NCBI GenBank assembly: GCA_963965975.1
Contig: OZ014413.1
Coordinates: 5,280,001-5,344,000, forward strand
Source of the DNA: Xestospongia bergquistia
Taxonomy: Eukaryota; Porifera; Demospongiae; Haplosclerida; Petrosiidae
Direction of reading: 5' to 3'
Length of the DNA: 64,000 nt
Under the pieces are notes generated by a model, which saw only the letters and a list, made by a program, of their open reading frames with translations, was not told the DNA's origin and searched no databases. Below are positions 48,860 through 59,991 of this stretch, one piece after another; within the stretch, counting starts at the first letter, position 1; the number at the start of each line of letters is the position of its first letter. The position numbers and the translations under genes were made by a program.

Positions 48860-49560
48860 TTTGTATTCATAAGGAATGTAGACAGCTTCATAAATTGGTC
48901 AAAGATATTCTCTTATCTTGTTAGATTTCATTTGTAGACCACTAGTTAGAAATATTATCATGTAAAATATTAGAAAGATACCAGCTATGACTAATGTTAC
49001 TGTTGTTAATACAGTGTGAACCAAACACTCAGTGGTTCATTCAGAGTACTATTGTAATTACACAGATGTGTAGACATCAACAATTACTAATAGTAATTTT
49101 GACAAGGACAAGTGTACAACAATAACCAATGCTTGGTCTGAGGCATCTTCACAACCTAAACTAAGCTATTTTTTTATAATGAATGATTAATAATTACACA
49201 AAGACAGTGTATTATTAAAATAGCCAAACTATTGTAGAAACATTGTTAGTGTAATTGGGCTAGAGTAAAAGTATCAGTAAATTGGTTTCAATATTTTGCA
49301 AATGAAAGTTGTGCAGCAGGTTGATTGTTTGAGTAATGAGTTGTCTGTTAGAAAGTCTTAAACAAAATGTTAAAAAATAACAGCTATTATCAGTACATAA
49401 ATTGAAAAGCTAAACTAAGACAAGTTTCCAACAACTCTGTCATCCCACTATAAAAACATGGAGGAATATCAAGATTCAGATTCATAATGGAAAGATTGCT
49501 ATGTTCATTCCACAATTATCAGTAGTTACTATATTGTCTACATACTGGAGAAACAGTTCC
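48860..49560 (-). pseudogene. Beta-helix/multi-TM family relic, membrane region
   Basis: Collinear minus-strand DNA similarity to the membrane part of the intact gene: 49530 'actatattgtctacat' against 51140 (Cys-rich collar), 49440-49490 'actctgtcat(c/t)cca' against 50870, 49110 'gtgtacaacaataaccaat' against 50730, and 48885 'agcttca...attggtc' against 50460. Frames are fully broken. Confidence 0.6.
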
Positions 49561-49934
49561 TAACTATATAGTAACAATTGAGTAATTGTTTTGACATACA
49601 GCAATAAAAATAGGAATAACATAACTCCTTTGCATATTACAAAGTATATAAACAAATTTACTAAAACTTTCTAAAAAGCTAACCAACAAGGACTACTTCA
49701 ATTGTACTCATTTTTACAGCATGAAATAGATATACATACATAGATGTGGGAATCACAGTTTATAGATGTAGAATCACAGGTTTAGTATTACTCACAAATA
49801 GAATTGAAAAAAAAAATCAGAAACAGTAATTAGATATTTGTTTGCACTCAAATTAAAGTAGTCTAACTATTATAATCACAATTTATATGTAATGTTAACT
49901 GTTCTAAAGTAAATAAAGGGACTTAACAGTGGTT

Positions 49935-52900
49935 CTAGCTAGGATTTAACAGTGGTTCTCTATAGTTATGACATGAATCATAGAAAGAGTCATTATCATC
50001 TTGTAATGGTAAACGATGAGGTCCTTGAAAGATTATATCCTGCTTAAATCCTGAGAAACACTGGCTAATTTTTGTACAGATGTCACTGACTTTTCTATTT
50101 ATTTTCTTTAATTGTCCTGTAATAAAGAGGATATGATAGACCAGCACAGCAAAGGAAGTCATGAAGAACAGGAGGATAGCTACTATACTATAAATTGTTA
50201 CCTCCATATTTCCATGGTACCATGTTTTTATATATATAAAAGCAAGGTTTAATAGAAACCAACAGTCTAACAGGTTAATAAAGTTACTCTTGTAAGGTCT
50301 GAATATAGCCTGACCAATTATAAAGAAGAGCAATATTGAGGCAATGGCTATGAAAATGTTATGTTGATAAGGTTCAATACTGTACAATATATACATCATA
50401 ATGAGAAGTAAGAGGCGAGCTAGAAACCAGTACTGCTTATTATTCTTATATGGAGCATGGATAGCTTCAAGTATTGGTCTTGTGTATTCATTGGCACATG
50501 TCCAATGTCTGAGAGGTTTTGCAAAAAAGAGGAGTAGAATATAGAATAAGAAGAGAAGAAAGACAACTAATGATGTGACTACCATAAGAGTAATATGTCC
50601 TTTACTACCATATTCAACAGACCCATCCCAAAACCATACATGATATGCATGATTTTGGTTTGAACTAAAGACTTTAGCTGGTGTAAAGGCATTGATAATT
50701 GCACCTAATAGTCTTGCAAAGGAGAGGTGTACAACAGTGACCAATACTTGAACTGAGGAGTGAGCTATCCTTTTAGAAAGTCTTAGAGAAAAACGACTAA
50801 GGATAATGATCAAAACAACTATTGTAAGGAGATAGAGTGGGAATAGTAAACTGAGACCAGCTTTCCATAACTCTGTCATTCCATCAAAAAAACATAGAGG
50901 GAATCCAAGTCCAAGATTTAGAACTGAAAGTAAAACAATTGATAATTTTCTTATTACTTCCATTTTGCCATTATAAACACTCAACATATCTAGTATCCCC
51001 ACATTAGCAGCCTGAGCATAGAATATAATTCCATTAATTGTACCATTTGTTAATGTAAGTCTAAGGGCATATAGCAGATAAATAAGGAGGGGACCAGCTA
51101 CTGCATAGAGGACTAGTGTCCACAACCACCAGTTACTACATTGTCTACATTCTCTGGAACCAAACACCACACTGTATTTAATACCATTAACAGTAGAACA
51201 TTTGCTACATAAAACTCCTTCTCTGTTCTTAACACACAATGACAAAATCACAGAAAAGTCTTTAGTTGTTAGTACAAATGAATTATTGCTGTAACTAAAG
51301 ACATTGAAAATATTATCTCTGTTACAGTATCCATGGGGGCAGTGTAATGATAAGAGAAAGACTGATGGTTTATCACTATCAACTCCAACCCATGAATTAA
51401 GCGGTCTGTTAAATGTTCTAGTATTGATATTACAGTTAGGAATGTAGCCATCAAAATTTAATGAAGTCAAAAGATGTGAACAGATGCATGACTCAGTTTG
51501 AAAACTCAATTCAAAACCTGGTGGACAAGATTTCAAAGTGATGTCAATGGCTATTATATTAGAAATACTGGGAACAGTGAATAGTAGGACACCATACTTT
51601 GGTATGTCCAATGTATTTTTATCATTAGTAAAGATAGTTACGTTAATAAGAGTACAGTCGTCACTTTCTCTTATAACTTGTGTACTCTGACTCTCAGACA
51701 AGTGCCAGTTGATGTCTGATTTAAATCCAGTATAAACATTCTTAACTATAGCTACAGAAACAATGGAGTAACTATAATGACTTACAGCATTAATAGCAGA
51801 AATTGAAAAACTAACTGTCTCTCCAGGATAAACATCACTTGTATTGAGTATCGTAGAATTATTTGAGTGACATATTGTCAATTTTATTGGAGTTGTAGAA
51901 AGTTGAAAAGTATTATTTGGTATAAAGGTGAAGATAGTTTTGTAAATTTCTGTTGCTTTTGAGGAATTAACCCAATGATGATTGTTCATGTAACAGTTAT
52001 ATAATTTTGGTGAAAAGACAGAGTTACCAGTGACTGTTGCTTTATTGTTTTCAAATAACACTGCTATATGATGATATTTTGTAGCATTAACTTGAAATGT
52101 ACAATGTATCTTATCAAATGTATTGCTAAGATCATATATAGCTCCTCCACTAGACAGAGCTCTGTTATTTGTAAAGTTAACTTGAACTCCTTGAGTGAGA
52201 CGAATGATACTACGTCCTATTAATATAATAGCACCTCCATTAATACCTGTATTGTTGTTAAAGACTGTATGTCCCTCTAGAGTAATGTCAGATCGAATTG
52301 CCTCTATAACTGTACCAATGTTGGAAGAAAAATTGCTGGCGTTTCTTAAGGATCCTTTTATTATGATTCTGCCGATATCTGAAAACTTAAAGAGGCTGGC
52401 TTGTAAAAATGATGATGTAACATTCTTTTGTGATATTCCATTGTTGTATACTTTGATTGATTCCAACACAAAATATATGTTGTTTCTCTCTGATGGATAT
52501 GAAATAGCAAATACACAAGATCCAGAAAGTAGAGCTATGTTATTGTTAAAAGTAACATTAGAAAATATGAAAGAGATAGGAATTGTTTTAACATTCATCA
52601 TGGCAATATAAACAACACCTTGTTTATCTTTAATAACTCCTCTATACACAAATGTGAAATTTACATCAATTATTTGAAGAGGTTGGTATATTTTATTCGT
52701 GGTAGATGATATGGAAAGATTATCGAACAATAATACAAGACCACTTCCATGACATTTTTGATAATTCCCATTTGAATCAAATATGGAATTTTTAATAAGA
52801 GTCTGCGAGTGTGTGTTTGCTTCCAAATGTAATACCAACATTGCTCCAGCAATGGAACCTAGATTATTTTCAAAAGTACATTGAGATATATCAACTTGAA

Positions 52901-53747
52901 CACTGGTGTTTGCTCCAATGTAAAATATTGTAAGCCCTGCAGCATTGATGATTGGTTTTTTAAAGTGTTTGTATATGTAAGAATGGTAGACTTTTGTAAC
53001 ACACATAAATTCTGAATAAGATACAGGGTCAAAATTATATAAAAAGATTGATCCAGTTAATATTAAGCTATAATGATTTGCATAGGAAAGTGTTTTGGGT
53101 GACTCCTGGTATATTAACAACACTCCTCTACCAACACTGTACTCATTGTTGTGCTGTGCTGCTTTTGCAATACCTTCAGAACTAGTTATATTAATAAAAT
53201 CCAAAGCACTGTTAGGTAAATTAACAGCTACAATAGCAAACCCATAATACAGGAATATACTCACATCTCTCATAACAAGATGACTGATCTCAGTAAACAC
53301 TAGAACAGCAGCATGATATTGTGTGAAGTAGACAGTAGAATTGGTAGAATTGATAATGTCAAGTTCTTCTTCATTAAGTGTAGTTAAGCTAGCACCACAA
53401 CCAGTAAATTTCACTCTTTGTAGAGTCAGATTACTACTTCCAGTAAAGGCAAATCCAATAGTTGGATGAGTAGGGTTATCGTAAATGGAAGAGTTACATT
53501 GAATAGTAGCCACTGATTGGTTACCTTGAATGGTAAGTGAATAGTTGGTATTAATGGTACACAAACTTCCATTACCACTAATATTGTAGACAGTATCAAT
53601 GAGGAGAAGTGTAGTGTCACCAGTGTAATTATAGTGATGACACAAGTACTGGAGGAGATGATCTTGTGCAGTAATATTGATTACCTTATTACATTTACTA
53701 CATATCAGTTGTAAATGAAAGAGGAGTACCAACATAAGCCACTTCAT
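49935..53747 (-). CDS. Beta-helix ectodomain, multi-pass membrane protein (intronless)
   Basis: One uninterrupted frame of 1270 codons with ATG at 53747. Residues 1-18 (MKWLMLVLLFHLQLICSK) are a signal peptide. Residues about 40-700 are rich in N-glycosylation sequons and contain parallel beta-helix rungs: FENNLGSIAGAML, FNNNTGINGGAII and FTNNRALSSGGAIY. These are GGA(I/L) and FxxN motifs like those of chlamydial Pmp proteins. A Cys-rich collar follows (CPPGFELSF, CPHGYC, GVLCSKC and SRECRQC, about 745-870), then nine or ten hydrophobic segments from WWLWTLVLYAVAGPLLIYLL (about 871) to the end, and a short polar tail (LPLQDDNDSFYDS). Topology: large extracellular beta-helix on a polytopic membrane domain. 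It is probably a surface receptor, adhesion protein or channel; the function is unknown. Being intronless is unusual here. Three relics of the family lie in this window. Confidence 0.9.
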   Translation of the reverse strand: MKWLMLVLLFHLQLICSKCNKVINITAQDHLLQYLCHHYNYTGDTTLLLIDTVYNISGNGSLCTINTNYSLTIQGNQSVATIQCNSSIYDNPTHPTIGFAFTGSSNLTLQRVKFTGCGASLTTLNEEELDIINSTNSTVYFTQYHAAVLVFTEISHLVMRDVSIFLYYGFAIVAVNLPNSALDFINITSSEGIAKAAQHNNEYSVGRGVLLIYQESPKTLSYANHYSLILTGSIFLYNFDPVSYSEFMCVTKVYHSYIYKHFKKPIINAAGLTIFYIGANTSVQVDISQCTFENNLGSIAGAMLVLHLEANTHSQTLIKNSIFDSNGNYQKCHGSGLVLLFDNLSISSTTNKIYQPLQIIDVNFTFVYRGVIKDKQGVVYIAMMNVKTIPISFIFSNVTFNNNIALLSGSCVFAISYPSERNNIYFVLESIKVYNNGISQKNVTSSFLQASLFKFSDIGRIIIKGSLRNASNFSSNIGTVIEAIRSDITLEGHTVFNNNTGINGGAIILIGRSIIRLTQGVQVNFTNNRALSSGGAIYDLSNTFDKIHCTFQVNATKYHHIAVLFENNKATVTGNSVFSPKLYNCYMNNHHWVNSSKATEIYKTIFTFIPNNTFQLSTTPIKLTICHSNNSTILNTSDVYPGETVSFSISAINAVSHYSYSIVSVAIVKNVYTGFKSDINWHLSESQSTQVIRESDDCTLINVTIFTNDKNTLDIPKYGVLLFTVPSISNIIAIDITLKSCPPGFELSFQTESCICSHLLTSLNFDGYIPNCNINTRTFNRPLNSWVGVDSDKPSVFLLSLHCPHGYCNRDNIFNVFSYSNNSFVLTTKDFSVILSLCVKNREGVLCSKCSTVNGIKYSVVFGSRECRQCSNWWLWTLVLYAVAGPLLIYLLYALRLTLTNGTINGIIFYAQAANVGILDMLSVYNGKMEVIRKLSIVLLSVLNLGLGFPLCFFDGMTELWKAGLSLLFPLYLLTIVVLIIILSRFSLRLSKRIAHSSVQVLVTVVHLSFARLLGAIINAFTPAKVFSSNQNHAYHVWFWDGSVEYGSKGHITLMVVTSLVVFLLFLFYILLLFFAKPLRHWTCANEYTRPILEAIHAPYKNNKQYWFLARLLLLIMMYILYSIEPYQHNIFIAIASILLFFIIGQAIFRPYKSNFINLLDCWFLLNLAFIYIKTWYHGNMEVTIYSIVAILLFFMTSFAVLVYHILFITGQLKKINRKVSDICTKISQCFSGFKQDIIFQGPHRLPLQDDNDSFYDSCHNYREPLLNPS

Positions 53748-54220
53748 GTTGCTAGGATGTAGTCTACATTATCTATGAAAAGAAAATTGATAGTTTTGAC
53801 TTTTATTAGGTTATCTGTTTACTTTCACTTGCTACACAAAATGTCATTGTTTATTGTTTAAATGCTTAGGTTTTGTAAAGTATGCAGTATACTGTAAATG
53901 GTTAAAGGAAGTTTTAGAAAACAAAGTAATAGTGACTAAAAAAACTTAAAGAAAAAATGCAAATATGTTATTTCACACTTACGATAAAGTATTTTTTGAG
54001 CTTCTTTTATAATACTGTGAATTTTAAGGGACGCAATTACAATATATTTTGAAAACAAGATTGTGACCACAAAATTACAGTAAAGTATCTGATTACAATT
54101 GAGCTGTTATTAACACACTACCATATTGTTGACCTATAGTATTAGTTACATGTTTCCAAAACCCAAAAATATATAATAACTAATAATTTTTGTCCAGTAA
54201 CTAACACTATATGATAGAAC

Positions 54221-54790
54221 CAGGCATTGGGCAACCATTTACTGAAGTGTTTGAAGCACAACATTAAGCATTCATAAAAGGGTTTAAGCACAAGTATTTA
54301 TGCTTCCCAAAAATAAACGCTTGAAGCGCAAATTCAAGCACTTTTGACCAAAAATTTCCTTCAAGTAAACAATTCTTTTATCTAAGTCAAATGTTAAAAT
54401 ACTTAATGTCAGATCTTATAAACATAAGTTTATAGAATGTAGCATCTCTTCAGCCTAAAGATCTTGCTTGCCACACTAAACAGCCGGCTCTACCGCAGCA
54501 GAACATACAGGAACTCCCAACATGGTTGTAGCTATTTTGGTAATGATGGATAAACAAACTGATAGCAAAAGAGTATTAATAGATGTGCTAGGTGCACAAA
54601 GAACTCGCAGCCTTTGTTCTTAAATGTGCTTATAAAGTGCTTTAAAGCACTAATGCTATAATGTGCTTAAGCACAAGCATAAGCATAAATGCTTATATAT
54701 AATACATGCTTGAAAGCACCTCCAAGCACTCCAATAAATGTGCTTAAAGTGCTTTCAAGCACAAGCACTCAAGTGCTTGTCCCATGACTG
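54221..54790. mobile_element. 570-bp hAT-type non-autonomous element rich in aagcac words
   Basis: Ends are CAGGCATTGGGCAA and, reverse-complemented, CAGTCATGGGACAA. They are flanked by identical 8-bp gatagaac (54213-54220 and 54791-54798). The paralogous empty site with one gatagaac is at 48064-48071. The two sub-terminal regions contain over a dozen AAGCAC or GTGCTT words in both orientations, likely transposase-binding or foldback repeats. No coding frame. Confidence 0.9.
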
Positions 54791-55487
54791 GATAGAACAC
54801 ATCTATGTAATGACAGAACATTAGCAATAATGATACAATAATGATATCAAATATAAGTAGCTGATATCTATATTGATTAATTTCCAATCAGAACACATGC
54901 AGTAGATTACCATAGTTAATAATGTTGTAAAGATCCATGATGGTTATGACTTTTTTACAATTTCTACCTTTCTGCATGTTAAAAAAATATGTACATAAGA
55001 ATTAGTAAATGATGTTAAACAGTAATTGTTGCTGTTTTATAATGAACACAATATTAAACAGTTATATTTATGTGTGTGTAAGTACTAACATATGCCACTT
55101 AATGTTGTGTATATGAACACAAAAGGAACTTGAAACTCTAAACTTCTATTTGACTTCAATTTCTTTACTTTAACTTGCACACAAAATAATATTGCTTTAT
55201 TTATATTAATTAATACTTGAGTTTATAAAAAATAGAATATGTTTACACAAACAATAAATAAAATGCATGGAAAATTTTTAGAACAAGATTCAAAGATATG
55301 AAAACAAGTAATTTTGGCTACAAAGCATGTAGTTTCACATCTTCAGTAAACATCTTATTATATTTGGAGCTGTTATTAAAATACTAACCATGCTGTACAC
55401 ATGCTTGAAATGCTTAAAAATAATTGATCTTATTGTAAGTTTAGTGGGACAAGAAGGTAAAAAAATGTACTAATATGTTTTGTCATA

Positions 55488-56664
55488 GTCGGTCAATCTT
55501 AAGATTCACTTCTGTAGCATGGTATGATTTGAGTAAGGAAATCCATTTACTCTCTGGCAGTTTTGTTAGGGCTGTATCATGCTGTTTAATGAGGTCAATA
55601 ACCCTCACTCGAAGATTGTCTAGAGAATGATATGGTTGATTAAAATGGAATGAATTGGGTTATTTTTGTTAATGCTTTTGATTAACCCTCCGTATTGTAA
55701 GAAATCCATTCCTCAGCCAACTACTTAGACTAAGACGTATTTAGATTAAGACATTTCCAAATGTGTATTTATGTGTTCTTTATTCTCAAGTTGAACTCTC
55801 TTGGTGCCAGGAATGTTTCTCTGATTTGCATTTTTTACCAGTAACTCTGCTTTTTGATGACCATATTACACCTGTGTTCTTTGGTCTTCCCCGTGGCTTG
55901 TTCAACATTGGCTTCCATTTCAGTTATTTCATTAACTGTAGAAGAACTATTCTGTTTCTCAAAATGAGTCGTACCCTCCTTTTTATGACATTCAGCTATA
56001 TTTTCATTACCTTCTGTCTCTCACACAATCATCTTCTACTTGATTATCACATTCCATATCCTTAGCATGAATGATGTTCGTTTCCTATAAGGGACTAAAA
56101 TATAAGGTACAAATTAAGTGAATAAACAATCTTACATCTTGCGTTGATATATAGGCAGGGATGTCATTTTCCCAGTAACTCACTAGCTTTTAGAGTTGTG
56201 CAAACTTCTCACGAAATAGGGGCATACCATACTCAGATGCTATTAAAGATAATTTATCAGTTAAAGAGCGAATCTTTTTGTACTTCTGATTGCGACTCAA
56301 AGCAGTTGATAATTTGGTGTTAGTCTGAATAGAATGAACTTGCACTTGGTCATGTTCAGATATCATATGCAAATCATGGTAATTGCTATCATTGGTAACA
56401 ACTGAAGTCTGGTATGAATGACTTTAGTCATCTTGTAGCAACCATATCCTCAGTGAATACTGCCATTTTCAAATACATACGTAGGGCAAACACGTGACAG
56501 CATGGCATCATTAATATCCTTTTGAAAGAACACGAACAAGTGTTATCGATCACGTTGACTCCATGTATATTGCTTTCATTAACGGTGAGAATGTACTGGT
56601 TAACATCCTCAGCTGAAATCTGGTATTTCACTGTCTGTACCAATTGAAATTGTTGTGACATCAT
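55488..56664 (-). pseudogene. SWIM zinc-finger, transposon-derived gene fragments
   Basis: Minus strand. 56664-56428 has the SWIM pattern C-x-C...C-x-H (DNTCSCSFKRILMMPCCHVF) after VNESNIHGVNV. 56372-56190 continues as a helical C-terminal part (LSTALSRNQKYKKIRSLTDK). About 55910-55800 reads KPMLNKPRGRPKNTGVIW, an AT-hook. 55640-55490 ends SLDNLRVRVIDLIKQHDTAL then LPESKWISLLKSYHATEVNL and a stop. SWIM plus AT-hook ends are usual for MULE-related transposases and their domesticated ZSWIM relatives; the DDE part is not seen. Splicing is unresolved, so it could be a partial live gene. Confidence 0.55.
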
Positions 56665-56752
56665 GTTAGAAGGAATAAAGTGCCAAATAAGATTTACAAA
56701 AACGCATTGTTAGACTGTCTCCTTTTTTCACTTCTGCTTTACTAATGATCTT

Positions 56753-56959
56753 CTACAAAAAGTATAACATAAACAAAAGCCAATGTTCAGGAGTTAAAAC
56801 TGACTTCAAAATTGGTAACGAATAGTATAGTACAAAGTTTTTCCACTGTCCAGCAGTGAATCCACTGAGCTTCGAAGCTATTTTTAATAGAACACGCCCA
56901 ATGTTTGGAGGTGATTCGAATTCATCTACAAACGCTTGAAGAAAAATTAAGCAGCACAA
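56753..56959 (-). pseudogene. CACTA-like (DUF4218-type) transposon gene fragment
   Basis: The minus strand reads VDEFESPPNIGRVLLKIASK then SGFTAGQWKNFVLYYSLPIL. The pattern PPNIGR...FTAxQWKNWxxxYS is one I associate with the DUF4218-like region encoded by animal EnSpm/CACTA elements. Flanking parts are missing. Confidence 0.55.
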
Positions 56960-57291
56960 CTACAAACCTGGGTCTAGTGTGACAAATTCAGTTGGAGACC
57001 GGGCTCATAACCTGTTGAAAGTTTTGCATATTTCTATGGCAAAAGACTGCAACTGAGTACGCAGGTCTGTTCTCATCACACTACTAAGTTTAAGTAGAAC
57101 TTGTATTTAAACGAAGTCGTTACAGTTGAGAACTAATAATCTGAACAAAAATCAGGTCTTTATAACAAAAATCAAGCAAGAACAAAGATCAAACTAAATG
57201 GATAAAGATATAATGAATTAAGAGATTACCTCAATAGCAAGCTTGATTTTATACATGTACATGTACATGTATTTTATTATTTCTAACTTTA

Positions 57292-57367
57292 TTTAGAATG
57301 GGTCATGGGCCACATTGATGAAGAGGAAGATGAACAATTAAGACAATTATATCCTAATGCTTTATGA
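57292..57367 (+). CDS. Possible short terminal exon
   Basis: After a ctttatttag acceptor the frame reads GHIDEEEDEQLRQLYPNAL then TGA. Its acidic composition and clean splice site suggest the last exon of a plus-strand gene, but no earlier exon was identified. Confidence 0.2.
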
Positions 57368-57481
57368 AGTTATTCTTAATAAACGGTAAGAATCATTAGT
57401 TAAATTTATAGATAAATGATTGACTTAATAGATGGATGGATGGATGGACAATTGGATAGATGGACTGGTGAGTTAACTTTT

Positions 57482-58985
57482 TAACGGTCAAATGTGCAAT
57501 TTTGCACATGTGCAGTCACTCCCAGTTTGGGTGGTAGCACAATTTTGTGCAGTAGCATCACATTAACACTCTGTACATTTGCAAATAAAAAATAATTTTA
57601 CATTGCAAGCAGCTAAAGAAATATCATTTTAAAGTTTCAATGGCTTGCAGCAAACACTTGAGATATATATTATCTGATCCAGAGTTCATTTTGAACTATT
57701 CTGATCATCTGCCTAGTGATGATTTAGATAGCGACTGGTTACATTGATGACACTGCCAGCGAAGATGAAGGGTCTTCAACAGACCATTGCAACAGCTTTC
57801 CAAATCAAACCAGTACTTCTTCCATTACTTCAATTTGCAGCACTCCACCTAATTCAGCCATTCCTAGTAATTCTACCACCCACACATGTATATATACATA
57901 ATATATAAATAAATAATTAACTAATTTCCTTTCTCTCCTCAGTACATTCATTTACTGCTTCACCTTGTTGACATGAGTGGGAAGTTACCAGTGGACTTCT
58001 TCAACCTTTCCTTTACATCAGAAATAAAAAAAAATTAATCTATACAGAGATTGTTAGATATGAACAAGAACAAGAACAACAAACAACAACAAGAACAAGA
58101 ACAAGAGCTTACCTCAACTGAAGCACATCTGAATGACCATCCAAAAGCATGTGGACATGGATGGTTAAGAAATCTTATGCAGTGAGAAGAAGTAGATCAA
58201 TTACCAGCTATTATTATTACCATATGAATAATAAGGTTCCCTACAGTAAGGTGAATTTTTGCTATGTACTAGTTTACTATTATTTACACATAATAAATAT
58301 AAATATATGCTTATATATAATTACATCTAAGTTTATGTAACAACTTATGTGTAACAGATCTTACTGGAGTACCAATTGGCCATTTTATAATGATAGTTTC
58401 AGTGCCATTATGTCTGGAAGAAGATTTGAACTGCTGATGAAGTTTTTCCATCTCAACAATGCAGCCCAATCGTACCAGTCATGACAATGATAAGATATAC
58501 AAAATAAGGCCATTCCTTGATTTAGTAGTAAAGGCTTTCCAGTCTGTGTACATTCCTAATCACAAACTTTTTACTGATGAGAGCATAATAGGTTTTAAAG
58601 GCAGGCTTTCATGAATTCAGTATATGCCTAAAAACCCACAGAATGGGGTATCAAAACATGGGTGTTAGCTGATCCAAAAAATGATTATGTATAAAATTTC
58701 AAGTTATATTCAGATAAATTATTACATACCTTCCAATGAACAATATCAATGATATTACTAGGGAAAAAATGGCTCAGTTGAGAAAGGGGTTGGTCACTGA
58801 GTAGTCATGGAACTAGTATTACCTCAAACTAATATGGTTTACAGAGTGTACACTGATAATTACTACTCATCACCTACCGACAGGTGATATTATAATGGAA
58901 TATAAAACAAGTAAATGTGATACTCACAAGTCTTTCATAAAATTTTGTAACTCTCATGATGGCAAAGTAAATCCTGATGGTAAGT
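57482..58985 (+). pseudogene. Second piggyBac-type transposase relic
   Basis: Plus strand. 57640 begins MACSKHLRYILSDPEFI with an acidic stretch (EDEGSS). 58365-58470 reads YWSTNWPFYNDSFSAIMSGR then RFELLMKFFHLNNA. 58490-58690, after a shift, reads KIRPFLDLVVKAFQSVYIPN then TDESIIGFKGRLS, a stop, and QYMPKNPQNGV. The DES(I/M)xxFKGR-QYMPKKP phrase is diagnostic of piggyBac. The 5' flank has TTAACGGTC at 57481 and the hairpin 'tgtgcaattttgcaca', possibly the element end. The 3' end was not found. It differs clearly from the element at 38927. Confidence 0.8.
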
Positions 58986-59535
58986 TCTTAAATATTGTTT
59001 AACATAATTCTGTCACACTTTTAACAGATACAATAATACTAACACAATTGGACAATTTTCTGAAATTTATTAAAGGTATATAGCTACGTTTATTGGTAAC
59101 TTATTATTAAAACTCAATGTTACAGATAATGTTGTAGGAATAGGTATTGCTATCCTTATTGTGATTTTAATAATATTTCCTCAGAAACTTAAACCTGAAG
59201 AAGGTATATTTTTGTTGCAACAGGTGTTTGTAAGATATTAACTGCATTTCTTTATTTTTTCTCATTTTGTAGAAAAACATTTAATAAGAATTCTTTACAT
59301 TGTAACTGTAATATTATTATTAATATTTCCAACATAATAATGGATATCTAACTAGGAAGTTGTGATATTACTGATGTTTAATATTTATGATATTACATTT
59401 GTCTACTGTATACATTGGAGGTAAAATTAGTCGTCTTTTTGAAGTAATTGAAAAACATGAGCTATTGTATAGAGTAAAATATAACCTGAAATTAATTTGC
59501 ACTGATAAGTTTTTCTGTACAAGTAGTAATACATG

Positions 59536-59594
59536 TTTAATTATAGTAATAATAATAATAATAACAATTATTATTATTATTATTATTATTAATG
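59536..59594. repeat. (TAA/TTA)n microsatellite
   Basis: A run of 'taataataat' changes strand to 'ttattattatt', so the tract is itself an inverted repeat. Confidence 0.85.
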
Positions 59595-59991
59595 TAATCT
59601 CAAAGCCAATTAATGTGACAATTAATTAAAAGTTTTATGTTAATCATGTAATATTATATTATATATGAGGACAGAGTGAATGCATCTATACTTTAATTAC
59701 TTTCAGTACCCAAGGATGCTTTCAAATTAGTAGAGGCAAGTATATACACGTTATCTTCCAATTGAAATCAACAGTTAAGTTAGCATTACTTGGTTCAGTT
59801 GACATACTTATCACAGCTGTAGTTCTGATAACAGAAGTATAGTTTTAAATGTTCATAAATGACTTGTAAATAAAGACAATGACCTGCAACCATGAGATAA
59901 ATACAGCATATAAAACTAGGAGTGAAGCCATAACAATGAAATAGTAGCATAAGTTAGTCCATATCATGATCAGACAACATGCATTAATCTT

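Noticed and set aside
52195..52611. 138-codon plus-strand frame
   Set aside because: Antisense shadow of the 1270-codon gene; no domain or splice signals.
57420..57475. 'atggatggatggatgg' run as a coding start
   Set aside because: Short GATG tandem repeat with no open frame after it.
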